This document shows positions 34,583 to 41,620 of a DNA stretch of 45,147 nucleotides, piece after piece (positions within the stretch are counted from its first letter, which is position 1; every line of letters begins with the position of its first letter). The translations under genes were made by a program, and so were the position numbers. This stretch comes from an uncultured Propionibacteriaceae bacterium (GTDB lineage Bacteria > Actinomycetota > Actinomycetes > Propionibacteriales > Propionibacteriaceae). Below the pieces are notes generated by a model, which saw only the letters and a program-made list of their open reading frames with translations, had not been told where the DNA came from and did not search any database. Where the stretch lies: positions 1 to 45,147 of the forward strand of contig CALCKT010000019.1 of assembly GCA_937965785.1 (NCBI GenBank), read 5' to 3'.

Positions 34583-34633
34583 TTGACGCCTACTGTCCCA
34601 CGGTGGGACAGTAGGCGTATCCCACCGTGGGAC
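34583..34633 (+). promoter_or_regulatory. Nested inverted repeats upstream of the 34647 gene
   Basis: A 15-base perfect dyad (34587-34601 with 34603-34617) overlaps a second 14-base perfect dyad (34595-34608 with 34620-34633), both built on TCCCAC/GTGGGA. TTGACG (34583-34588) could be a -35, but no -10 at normal spacing is visible. AAGGAG follows at 34636, then ATG 34647. An operator for self-control by the HTH product is likely. Confidence 0.6.
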
Positions 34634-34646
34634 GCAAGGAGAGGTT

Positions 34647-35024
34647 ATGTCGACCTTCGAGAGCACGAGGGAAGCACACCGCGTTGCGCGGGAGCGGGCG
34701 AGTGTCGCTGCTGCGCTGGAAGCGGCCACGCTGCACACTGCCATCTATGACGCGCGTGAAGCGGGCATGTCGGTGCGGGAGGCGGCTGCTGCTTTGGGTG
34801 TGCCGAAGTCGGTTGTCGCTCGTCATTGGCGCGAGGGACATCGCTGCACCCCGCCCGTTCCTGTATGGGGCTCAGAATCAGCTTGGCGCGAGGCGCATGC
34901 GGCGATCTGGGCACATGATCCTCACGCGGCTGACGACTTCGTACCGTACGAGTGGATCGACGATGGAACGCAGCGGACAGTCCGTGCCCGTTCTCTGGGG
35001 ACGGCGATCCTTAGGCAGCACTGA
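34647..35024 (+). CDS. Small HTH protein
   Basis: 125 residues. A helical, Arg/Ala-rich N-terminus leads into an HTH at about residues 40-62 (GMSVREAAAALGVPKSVVAR). The C-terminal half is acidic and Trp-rich (WREAHAAIWAHDPHAADDF). ATG 34647 is preceded by AAGGAGAGGTT. It is probably a DNA-binding regulator acting on the nested dyads before it. It sits inside a block of gene debris. Confidence 0.65.
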   Translation: MSTFESTREAHRVARERASVAAALEAATLHTAIYDAREAGMSVREAAAALGVPKSVVARHWREGHRCTPPVPVWGSESAWREAHAAIWAHDPHAADDFVPYEWIDDGTQRTVRARSLGTAILRQH

Positions 35025-35134
35025 GTTATCGGTCTCTAACCCTCAAGAGCTAGAGGCGCGTGGTGGAAGGACCAGAACTGTTGAACCACTCCAGCAGCAC
35101 GACCCCATTGACCGTACCCACCACGAGGACGGCG

Positions 35135-35256
35135 ACGACTCCGACGTTGTTGCCTGGGTCGTGCGATCGGAGTCGCTCGAAGAGGAGATGCGGGCGATCG
35201 CCAAGGCGATCATTCAGCGCGCCGTGGGAGCAGGACCAGGCCGCCTACCGCGAGGC
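35135..35256 (+). pseudogene. Truncated copy of part of the 36674-37702 gene
   Basis: Bases to 35224 match 37265-37355 almost exactly (the GTGCGATCGGAGTCGCTCG stretch and beyond), then the copy jumps to a match with 37426-37457, deleting about 70 bases. It has no start and cannot encode the protein. It marks a partial duplication of the partition-operon tail upstream of parA. Confidence 0.8.
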
Positions 35257-35481
35257 GTACCCCAGCGCAACAACGAAAAACCTCCAATAGGACTAATAGT
35301 ACTATTAGAGGCAACAGGGGTAGAGGGGGTGTGCACCGAGACCGCTTGACCTACCGCAACGGCAATAGTACTGTTGGGGGGAGTAGAGGTAACAGGGGTG
35401 GTGGAGGTGGCGTGTAACCCTATTCCCCCCGGTAACTCTATGTTCTCTAACAGTACTACTAGCCCTATTGGAGGTATTGCC
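35257..35481 (+). promoter_or_regulatory. Partition control region: candidate parS/operator repeats
   Basis: Three palindromes share the core AGTACT: CTAATAGTACTATTAG (35293-35308, perfect), CAATAGTACTGTTG (35363-35376) and CTAACAGTACTACTAG (35447-35462). A motif AGAGG-Y-AACAGGGGT occurs at about 35307 and 35386, giving a repeat unit near 80 bases. An outer inverted repeat CCTCCAATAGG/CCTATTGGAGG (35281-35291, 35464-35474) encloses the set, its right arm overlapping the parA ribosome-binding site. This looks like the centromere and autorepression site of the ParA/ParB system. Confidence 0.7.
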
Positions 35482-36279
35482 GTGACGGCTCAAATCATCG
35501 CCTTGTGCAACCAGAAGGGTGGCGTCGGCAAGAGCACCACTACATTCCACCTGGCACGCGCGGCCGTGCTACGGGGACAGCGGGTGCTTGTCGTCGACAA
35601 CGACCCGCAAGGCAACCTCACGGCCGTGGCGGCCGCCGAGACCGTCGAGGAGGATCAGGTAGGGCTTGCGGATGCTCTCAGCTCGCGGGCACCCGAGAAG
35701 ATCCGCGACGTGATCGTGCAGGGCGTGTGGCCCGGCCTCGACGTGGTGCCCACGTCTGGCGTCGCGCTCGGCTATGTGCGTGACGAGCTCGTGATCGCTG
35801 GAGCGGGCCGGGAGGGTCGCCTGCGCGAGGCGCTGAAGACCGTCGCAGACGACTACGACCTGATCCTCATCGACTGCGCGCCGAGCCTGGACCAGCTCAC
35901 GATCAACGGCCTCACGGCCGCGGAGACGGTCCTCATCGTGACGCACTCGAAGTTGTTCAGCGCCAACGGCTTGGCGCAGCTCCTCGACACGATCAACAGC
36001 GTGAAGAGGCACTACAACCCTAAGCTGACCGTCGCTGGGGTGATCGTGAACCAGCACGAGGAGCAGACCGTGAGTGGCCGCACCTGGCTGGAGGAGCTGC
36101 ACACCGCAGCGAAGAGCCGCGACCTGACCGTTCTCAGCCCACCGATCCCCAAGCGCGTCGTCATCAGCGACGCTCTCGAAGCCGCGAGCGGCCTCGACGA
36201 GTGGCCGGGCACCGAGACCACAGCGCTCAGCGCCATCTACGATGCCCACCTGACCGCGATCGAAGGAGCTGCATCATGA
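35482..36279 (+). CDS. parA: Partition ATPase ParA
   Basis: 265 residues from GTG 35482, preceded by GGAGGT; an upstream extension to 35374 runs through the palindromes and is rejected. The deviant Walker A is NQKGGVGKSTTT (about residues 10-21), Walker A' VVDNDPQGN (the first Asp to Asn order as in small ParA), Walker B LILIDCAPSLD. It has no N-terminal HTH, so it is the type Ib form in which the ParB protein represses the operon. Its stop overlaps the ParB start (ATGA). Confidence 0.9.
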   Translation: MTAQIIALCNQKGGVGKSTTTFHLARAAVLRGQRVLVVDNDPQGNLTAVAAAETVEEDQVGLADALSSRAPEKIRDVIVQGVWPGLDVVPTSGVALGYVRDELVIAGAGREGRLREALKTVADDYDLILIDCAPSLDQLTINGLTAAETVLIVTHSKLFSANGLAQLLDTINSVKRHYNPKLTVAGVIVNQHEEQTVSGRTWLEELHTAAKSRDLTVLSPPIPKRVVISDALEAASGLDEWPGTETTALSAIYDAHLTAIEGAAS

Positions 36280-36677
36280 CCCGCCCCACACCACGCAAGT
36301 CAAGCCTGGCCGGGTCGAGCCCCATCACCTCATCGCCCACGGAACCGACGACCGTTGACGCCGCGGGCTGGACCCAGGGGCAGCACGAGGAAGTCGACCA
36401 GAAGGCTCCGCAGGCCAAGAGGAAGTACCCGCACAAGGTGTCGTTCTATCAGTCCCCGGAGGACACTGACCGCGTCCGCGGGGCGATCCTGCACACGATG
36501 ACCACCGAGGGACCACGCTCGCTGTCGCAGTTCATCCACCAGGCCGTCATGGCCGAGGTCGAGCGGCTAGAACGCGAGTACAACGACGGACAGCCGTTCC
36601 CGAGCGTAGGAGCCCGCGAACTGCCCCAGGGCCGCCCGATGGGAAGTGACCCAACCATCCGAGAGGACCGATCATGA
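36276..36677 (+). CDS. parB: Ribbon-helix-helix centromere-binding protein (ParB role)
   Basis: 133 residues. A disordered, basic first 45 residues is followed by a ribbon-helix-helix-like core (KVSFYQSPEDTDRVRGAILH, then SLSQFIHQAVMAEVERLE). This is the usual form of the small ParB/ParG-like partner of type Ib ParA. It overlaps parA and the next gene by four bases each. It probably binds the AGTACT palindromes upstream of parA. Confidence 0.75.
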   Translation: MTRPTPRKSSLAGSSPITSSPTEPTTVDAAGWTQGQHEEVDQKAPQAKRKYPHKVSFYQSPEDTDRVRGAILHTMTTEGPRSLSQFIHQAVMAEVERLEREYNDGQPFPSVGARELPQGRPMGSDPTIREDRS

Positions 36678-37702
36678 CGGCCGGATCCGAGCCTGATCCG
36701 ATCGCTGACGCGATCGCTGCCCTGACCACGGCTGCGCGCCGTGAGCGGACCATCGGCGCCGGCACGCCGAACGAACACACTGAACCCGTCGACTTCGGGG
36801 AGATCGCCTGCCACGTCATCACCGCGGTGGCGGCGAACGTTGGAGGCGTCGAGGCCCTGCTGGCGGGCCGCCCCGGATCCTGGGAGGCCGACTACGTGCG
36901 ACAGATCGTGCAGAGCACCGCCGGGGACGACGACACCGAACTGATGCGCTACCGCACCGAACCGGTGCGGATCGAGGTCGACGTCGAGGACGTGTTCTAC
37001 GAGTTCGGTCTGACTGACCTGTACGACCGCGACGTCAACGAGCTGGGCAACCGCTGGAAGGCAGCCGACGATGCCCTGTTCGAGGCGTACGCGACAGCTG
37101 AGGAACGAACCCGGATCGAGAAGATTCGCGCTGCGATGCCGGACGGCAGCGGAATCAACGACGATGCTCTGGTCGAGGTGTACGCGACGGCCGAGGAACG
37201 AACCCGGATCAAGAAGATGGAGCGAGCTCGGGTCGAGAAGATTTGTGCTGCGAGAACGGACGGCGTCGACCCCGACGTCGTTGCCCGGGTCGTGCGATCG
37301 GAGTCGCTCGAAGAGGAGATGCGGGCGATCGCCAAGGCGATCATTCAGCGCGCCGCGGCAGCTGACGACCCTCTGGTGGCCGCGCTGACGGCTGCCGAGA
37401 ACGCCATGTCAGCGCCCTTCGAGCTGTGGGAGCAGGACCAGGCCGCCTACCGCGAGGCATACACGGCCGCAATCCGCCAAGCCCTCACCGACCGAGGCCT
37501 CATGGTCGAGGTCGAGGTCGTCGAGGCCCGCGGCGAGTGGGAGTGGGACCCGCTCATCGACGAACTGCACGAGTACGCGCGCAAGAACGCGCCGCTGCCC
37601 ATGACCGGGACCGCCCCCGACTGGACCAACGGCACCCCCGCCGATGCGCTGCACCGCGCCGGCCTGACCTACCTCGCGCGAGCTCAAGCAACGACGCGAT
37701 GA
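36674..37702 (+). CDS. Third gene of the partition operon, unknown, with internal duplication
   Basis: 342 residues, coupled to parB by ATGA. The middle carries an imperfect tandem repeat: DDALFEAYATAEERTRIEKI (about residues 132-151) and DDALVEVYATAEERTRIKKM (about 163-182), each followed by an RAAM/CAAR stretch. Strongly acidic and helical overall, ending with GEWEWDPLIDELHEYARKNA. No known domain. Position suggests a role in segregation or stability. A broken partial copy lies upstream at 35135-35256. Confidence 0.7.
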   Translation: MTAGSEPDPIADAIAALTTAARRERTIGAGTPNEHTEPVDFGEIACHVITAVAANVGGVEALLAGRPGSWEADYVRQIVQSTAGDDDTELMRYRTEPVRIEVDVEDVFYEFGLTDLYDRDVNELGNRWKAADDALFEAYATAEERTRIEKIRAAMPDGSGINDDALVEVYATAEERTRIKKMERARVEKICAARTDGVDPDVVARVVRSESLEEEMRAIAKAIIQRAAAADDPLVAALTAAENAMSAPFELWEQDQAAYREAYTAAIRQALTDRGLMVEVEVVEARGEWEWDPLIDELHEYARKNAPLPMTGTAPDWTNGTPADALHRAGLTYLARAQATTR

Positions 37703-37727
37703 ACCACTCGCCGGCCGAGTGAGTTCT

Positions 37728-38507
37728 TCAAACGAGGGTGTCGGCGGGGGTGCGGTTCGTCCAGATGGTTTCGCGGCGCAGGGTGCCGTTGCCGGTCCTG
37801 GCCGGGATTGTGTACTGGACCCAGCCGGTGAGGGCTTCGCTGTAGAGGGGATGGGGGTAAGCAGAAAGGATCACCTGCGCTGTGACCTTCTGTAGGGCGT
37901 CGAGGAGATCCTCGTGATAGCCGGTGGTTGCCTCCATCCGGTAGAGACCGTCCCGGCGGGTCGCTGGAAGGTAGGGCGGGTCGAGGTAGAAACAGGTTCC
38001 GGGGGCGTCGTAGGCGACAAGGAGTTCGAGGGCGTCGCGCTGCTCGATGGAGATACCGCGAAGACGTTCAGCGACATCGAGGAGTCGGGTGATGTAGCCG
38101 TCGAGCTTGCTGGGGAGGCTCTGGCGGGCCGAGCGGGTGACTATGTGACGCCACCCGGCACGGGTCGCACGACCACCCCGCCCCTGGGTGATGAGCGTCC
38201 ACGTACGACGAGCCTGTTCGAGGGCATCAGGGGAGGGCTGGTGAGCCAGGAGGAACTCCTGCCGGGAATGAGGGGTCATCGCACACGCCCACGCGAGTTC
38301 CTCGGGGCGGTCACGAAGAACCCGCCAGAAGTTGACCAGGCGATCGTCGAGATCATTGACGGTCTCCAACCGGGAAGGAAGCTTCGCGAACAGCACTGCG
38401 CCGCTACCGAAGAACGGCTCGACGTAGTGATCATGCGGCTGGATCAGCTCAATCACCCGGTCAGCGATCAACTGCTTCCCGCCGGCATAACTCATGGGAG
38501 GCTTCAT
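37728..38507 (-). CDS. DNA adenine methyltransferase (D12/Dam class)
   Basis: 259 residues, close to the family norm. Motifs: SYAGGKQ and VEPFFGSGAVLF (SAM binding, residues 5-40), NDLDDRLVNFWRVL, and YLDPPYLP (catalytic DPPY, about 170). No restriction gene lies nearby. Such solitary Dam enzymes on plasmids and phages commonly mask DNA from host restriction. The gene converges on the 36674 gene and probably shares a transcript with the following small HTH gene upstream (38529-38741). Confidence 0.9.
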   Translation of the reverse strand: MKPPMSYAGGKQLIADRVIELIQPHDHYVEPFFGSGAVLFAKLPSRLETVNDLDDRLVNFWRVLRDRPEELAWACAMTPHSRQEFLLAHQPSPDALEQARRTWTLITQGRGGRATRAGWRHIVTRSARQSLPSKLDGYITRLLDVAERLRGISIEQRDALELLVAYDAPGTCFYLDPPYLPATRRDGLYRMEATTGYHEDLLDALQKVTAQVILSAYPHPLYSEALTGWVQYTIPARTGNGTLRRETIWTNRTPADTLV

Positions 38508-38528
38508 ATCTCCTCTTCTCGGGCGGTC

Positions 38529-38741
38529 TCATCGGTGGGGGGATTTGGCGATGATGGCGGCGACCCGGACACGGGTCACGCCCGCCAGCTGGGCGACCCG
38601 GTACTTGCTGACCCCTTGGGTGACGGCACGTCGGATGACATCGTCACGGTGGGCTCGGGCTTTCTCGACTTCGTCCTCGGCCTGTCGCCAACGCTGCCCG
38701 GCGGCCCGGACCTCTTCCTCGATCTCGGGGTTCTTGGTCAT
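38529..38741 (-). CDS. Small HTH protein (70 aa)
   Basis: ATG 38741 follows CAGGAGCATCCC. The N-terminal half is a charged helix (EEEVRAAGQRWRQAEDEVEK); the C-terminal half is an HTH (GVSKYRVAQLAGVTRVRVAAI). Similar small proteins occur beside phage and plasmid methylases and may act as regulators. Lies 21 bases before the Dam gene and 72 bases after the cytosine methylase gene, on the same strand. Confidence 0.65.
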   Translation of the reverse strand: MTKNPEIEEEVRAAGQRWRQAEDEVEKARAHRDDVIRRAVTQGVSKYRVAQLAGVTRVRVAAIIAKSPHR

Positions 38742-38813
38742 GGGATGCTCCTGCCATGGTTCTTCTAGTGGGAGTTTCTTGCCTACTCATCATCCCCGGG
38801 TGGGGGAGTGGAG

Positions 38814-40085
38814 TCAGAGGATGGCGAGGGTCTGGTGACCGAGCCAGTGGGCGACGTTGACGGCGACGGCGTTACCGGCCTGCATCTGCCGTTCTCCTTT
38901 GTTGCCGTGGATGATGTAGCTGGCGGGGAAGGCCTGGGCACGGGCCGCCTCGCCAGGGGTGAGCATCCGGAATCGGCAATCGGTGAGGGTCGGGGCAGGG
39001 GTGATGAGGCTGTGGGTGTCCTTGGTCGACATCGTGCTCAGGGGCGCCGTGGTGGCCAGGTGGGGACGACTACCACGGCGGTAGGGGAGGACCAGCATGT
39101 CGGCGGCGGTAGCGCGAGTGGTGGGCAGTGGCTGCCAGGTAGGAGAAATCGCACGTGCAGCAGTCAGATACCCGCCCTGAGACTTGATCACGAAACCCTC
39201 GGGCGAACCCCCCGCCGGGGGATCGAGTTCGCCGGCATGGAACCGGTCCAGCCCATGCTGAATACGCCGGATCGTGGCCGCGGCGAGGGGTTTGGCACGG
39301 TCCCCGATCCGCTCGCCCAGGTTGGTCCAGTCAATCGCCCGCGCCGCCGGGGAGACGTGAGGCTCCACGACCCCATGACCCGGCACCGGGCACACGTAGT
39401 GGTATTGCCGCCGGTACTTACCAACACGACGGCCGGGTTTCTTCCACCACTGCCGGGCCGCGACATCCGAGCCGCATTCCGGGCACCACGCCTGCGGGCG
39501 GGGCTCCACATCAGGGCGACGCATCCCGACCCGATGGAACACGATGTAGAGACGATCCCGCCACTGAGGCGCCCGGGGAATGACAGCGTTGTCACCAACA
39601 TGCGCCGCCGAAACGGAAACGAACTGGTGTTCGTAGCCGAGTCTGGTCATCCCAGCCAACCAGACATCGAACAATTCCCACGCGGCCGCCTCAACGACGT
39701 TCTCGACCAGGATCACCTTGTAGCGGTGGATCTCCACCGCACGAATGACCTCCCAGAACGTCACCCTCGACCGCTCGAACGCGGCCGAGGCGACATGTCC
39801 ATGCTCCTCGAACAACCCTGGCTGCGCGGGCGATCGACGTCGCCCTCCAGCAGGAGACAACTCCGTGCAGATCGGGGACGCCCACAACGCGTCCGTCGAC
39901 GGCAGGTACCGCAGATCCACCGCCTGGAGATCCGCACACAAATGCTCAACACCCGGATGATTCGCAGCATGCGTCTCGATCGCCCGGGCCCAATGATTCG
40001 CAGCCAACCGCAACTCGAACCCGGCCCCCACCAACCCCGTGGAGGACCCCCCCATCCCACAGAAGAAATCCGTCACCGTCGCCAC
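38814..40085 (-). CDS. C5-type DNA cytosine methyltransferase with variant catalytic motif
   Basis: 423 residues from GTG 40085; GGGAGG lies six bases upstream. Motif I is TDFFCGMGGSSTGLVGAGF, motif VI ILVENVVEAA, and the C-terminus has the QMQAGNAVAVNVAHWLG motif X. Motif IV, normally GPPCQ, reads SPICTELSPAG; this SPxCTxxS form occurs in actinophage methylases. An inserted zinc-binding-like segment (CPECG then CPVPGHG, about 205-245) may help target recognition. With no partner nuclease visible, it likely protects the plasmid from restriction. Controlled by the dyad promoter at 40102-40154. Confidence 0.85.
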   Translation of the reverse strand: MATVTDFFCGMGGSSTGLVGAGFELRLAANHWARAIETHAANHPGVEHLCADLQAVDLRYLPSTDALWASPICTELSPAGGRRRSPAQPGLFEEHGHVASAAFERSRVTFWEVIRAVEIHRYKVILVENVVEAAAWELFDVWLAGMTRLGYEHQFVSVSAAHVGDNAVIPRAPQWRDRLYIVFHRVGMRRPDVEPRPQAWCPECGSDVAARQWWKKPGRRVGKYRRQYHYVCPVPGHGVVEPHVSPAARAIDWTNLGERIGDRAKPLAAATIRRIQHGLDRFHAGELDPPAGGSPEGFVIKSQGGYLTAARAISPTWQPLPTTRATAADMLVLPYRRGSRPHLATTAPLSTMSTKDTHSLITPAPTLTDCRFRMLTPGEAARAQAFPASYIIHGNKGERQMQAGNAVAVNVAHWLGHQTLAIL

Positions 40086-40101
40086 CACACACCTCCCAAA
40101 A

Positions 40102-40154
40102 AGCAAACCTTGTTTACGTAAAGCAAGTTTACGTAAACAAGGTTTGCTAGTCAA
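40102..40154 (-). promoter_or_regulatory. Promoter with a perfect 21-base dyad for the cytosine methylase
   Basis: On the minus strand TTGACT (40149-40154) and TAAACT (40126-40131) are 17 bases apart. A perfect inverted repeat (40102-40122 with 40128-40148, centre GCAAG) covers the spacer, the -10 and the start region. Each arm contains the palindrome TTTACGTAAA, so two dimers could bind side by side. This layout is expected for tight repression of a methylase that must be silent after establishment. Confidence 0.75.
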
Positions 40155-40177
40155 GTGGGGTGGCTGGCCTGGCCCAG

Positions 40178-40471
40178 TCAATACGCAGCTCGGGACGCTG
40201 CCGCGGTCTCGTCGACGTGCCGGCGTGCCCACTCCTGGGCGGTGTGCAAACCGGCGCAGGGACGCTCCGGGGTGCACCAGCGGGGATTGTCGCAGGGTGG
40301 GTCGACCTCGACGGCATCCCCGCAGACGGCGCAGCCCACGCAGTGACGGATGGTCGCAGCCTTGAGGGCCGCGGTGGGGCCGGGCATCCACGGATGGAGA
40401 TCCACCTCCCGCCCGCCACGGCCGCGGGCGGTACGCCAGTGAGCGATGCGCGGCGCATTGTGGGTGCTCAT
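40178..40471 (-). CDS. Small Cys-rich protein (97 aa)
   Basis: Last gene of a six-gene coupled operon. It begins MSTHNAPRIAHWRTARGRGG and has a Cys cluster in the middle (RHCVGCAVCGDAVEVDPPC, then NPRWCTPERPCAG) that could hold one or two zinc ions, resembling short treble-clef or HNH-remnant motifs without catalytic His pairs. The ATG overlaps the previous stop by four bases. Function unknown. Confidence 0.6.
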   Translation of the reverse strand: MSTHNAPRIAHWRTARGRGGREVDLHPWMPGPTAALKAATIRHCVGCAVCGDAVEVDPPCDNPRWCTPERPCAGLHTAQEWARRHVDETAAASRAAY

Positions 40472-40581
40472 GCCGCACCCCCGTCGGTTTCGATGCCGAA
40501 GGCCTGGGTCAGGGCGTCCAGGGCGTACTCGGTCAGGGCGGTGGCGGCGGGCCCTTCGAGGGTGATGATGGCGGCGGTCAC
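40468..40581 (-). CDS. Very small coupled gene (37 aa)
   Basis: GTG 40581 overlaps the previous stop (GTGA), and its own stop overlaps the next ATG (ATGA, 40468-40471). The peptide reads MTAAIITLEGPAATALTEYA, then LDALTQAFGIETDGGAA: one amphipathic helix after a short strand. The perfect four-base overlaps on both sides are the main evidence that it is translated. Function unknown. Confidence 0.55.
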   Translation of the reverse strand: MTAAIITLEGPAATALTEYALDALTQAFGIETDGGAA

Positions 40582-40961
40582 GGCAGGCGTCCTTCCGCTA
40601 GGGCGTCGAGGAGTTCGTTCAGGGCAGCCTTGTAGAGGTCGGCCAGGTGGTCCGCGCAGATCCACGCCTTCCCGATTCGTTTCCAGCCGAACGCGAGGGC
40701 GTTGATCCAGTCGTCGCAGGTTTCCCGCCCGCACGCGGTACAGACGATGCCGAAGTGGTGTCCGCAGCGCTCCATGTACTCGCGCACCAGGGCATGGCCG
40801 CCCCGCTGCCACATACAGTGCCGGCAATAGACGGCCAGCGCCTTGGGGGGCTCGCCCTGATCGAGCAGGGTGGTGATCTCGGGGTGCCGGCACTTGGGAC
40901 AGGGCTGGGGGGTGGTGATGCCGATCAGGTCGGCGACGTTGACGATTTCTTTGCTGCTCAT
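40578..40961 (-). CDS. Zinc-ribbon-like protein (127 aa)
   Basis: ATG 40961 overlaps the preceding stop by four bases. Cys pairs CPKC (residue 21) and CRHC (47) can form a zinc ribbon; a second set, CTAC plus C/H residues (about 75-105: CGRETCDDW, then WICADHL), may form another. It starts MSSKEIVNVADLIGI. The protein resembles small nucleic-acid-binding zinc proteins of actinophages, without a firm family. Confidence 0.6.
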   Translation of the reverse strand: MSSKEIVNVADLIGITTPQPCPKCRHPEITTLLDQGEPPKALAVYCRHCMWQRGGHALVREYMERCGHHFGIVCTACGRETCDDWINALAFGWKRIGKAWICADHLADLYKAALNELLDALAEGRLP

Positions 40962-41119
40962 ATCAATGCCTCCTGAACGGGCTCCGGGGCGGTCTTCTGG
41001 TTGGACTTCTGGGCGGCCTCCCGCGCCAGGTTGTTGATGCACATGCCGAGGAAGGTGATGGTGTCGCCGAGGTGGTCGTACTCGCCGAGGCCGGTGGCGG
41101 GGATCCGGAGGGGGTTCAT
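40958..41119 (-). CDS. Small coupled gene (53 aa)
   Basis: ATG 41119 overlaps the previous stop (ATGA) and its own stop overlaps the next start. The peptide begins MNPLRIPATGLGEYDHLGDT and contains ITFLGMCINNLAREAAQK, a helix with a single Cys. No family recognised. Confidence 0.55.
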   Translation of the reverse strand: MNPLRIPATGLGEYDHLGDTITFLGMCINNLAREAAQKSNQKTAPEPVQEALI

Positions 41120-41346
41120 GCCGCCACCTCCTCGGTCGGGGGCCACAGCTCTCCGATGGTGACGAGCAGGGCATCCGAGTAGATGGCGTGCCCCTGGCCG
41201 GCCAGGTCGTACACGAGGTGGGTGACGGCCTCTCGGGGGAGGGCTCGGCCCGTCAGGGCCTCTGCCCGGCGGATGAGTTCCTTCTCGGCTTCCGGGATGC
41301 TGGGCCAGGTGTGGCGCTTGATGGTTCTGTCGGCGGTGGTGTTCAT
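41116..41346 (-). CDS. Small coupled gene (76 aa)
   Basis: Starts MNTTADRTIKRHTWPSIPEA, then EKELIRRAEALTGRALPREA and a hydrophobic helix VTHLVYDLAGQGHAIYSDALL. ATG 41346 overlaps the upstream stop by four bases. The charged first half and hydrophobic second half are unlike a membrane protein. No family recognised. Confidence 0.55.
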   Translation of the reverse strand: MNTTADRTIKRHTWPSIPEAEKELIRRAEALTGRALPREAVTHLVYDLAGQGHAIYSDALLVTIGELWPPTEEVAA

Positions 41347-41528
41347 GCCTGGCCCCCGATGCAGTCAGGGCACACCCAGTAGCTGCCTCGGCGTCGCCAG
41401 CCTGCCCAGCGCAGGTCTTCTGCTGTGGCGCTGATCGGGTTCGGGCAGAAGGCACAGGTGTTGTTGGCGCCGGGAGGGGGGGTGGACAGCTCGAACTCGT
41501 CCGAGCTGGATGGGGTAGTGTTGGGCAT
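41343..41528 (-). CDS. First gene of the coupled operon, small zinc-ribbon protein (61 aa)
   Basis: Starts MPNTTPSSSDEFELSTPPPG; two Cys pairs (CAFCPNPI and CPDC near the C-terminus, 24 residues apart) form a plausible zinc ribbon of the type seen in many phage proteins. AAAGGGA precedes ATG 41528. Upstream at 41563-41571 on the minus strand lies a CAGATAGGA segment, too far from the ATG to be its ribosome-binding site, suggesting that the leader was inherited from the cassette family. Confidence 0.6.
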   Translation of the reverse strand: MPNTTPSSSDEFELSTPPPGANNTCAFCPNPISATAEDLRWAGWRRRGSYWVCPDCIGGQA

Positions 41529-41585
41529 GGATTGATCCCTTTCTTTGGGTCAGGCGGCCGCTTCCTATCTGCCAGCTGGGGGTCT

Positions 41586-41611
41586 GTCCGGCCCCTGGGT
41601 AGGGGCCGGAC
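41586..41611 (-). terminator. Terminator-like hairpin after the 41621 gene
   Basis: Ten perfect pairs, GTCCGGCCCC (41586-41595) with GGGGCCGGAC (41602-41611), just past the stop at 41621 on the minus strand. It is closely similar in sequence to the hairpin at 42411-42442. Confidence 0.65.
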
Positions 41612-41620
41612 GCTGAGGGG

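Noticed and set aside
35374..35481. Extended N-terminus for ParA
   Set aside because: It runs through the palindromic control region; the GTG at 35482 has GGAGGT at the right distance.
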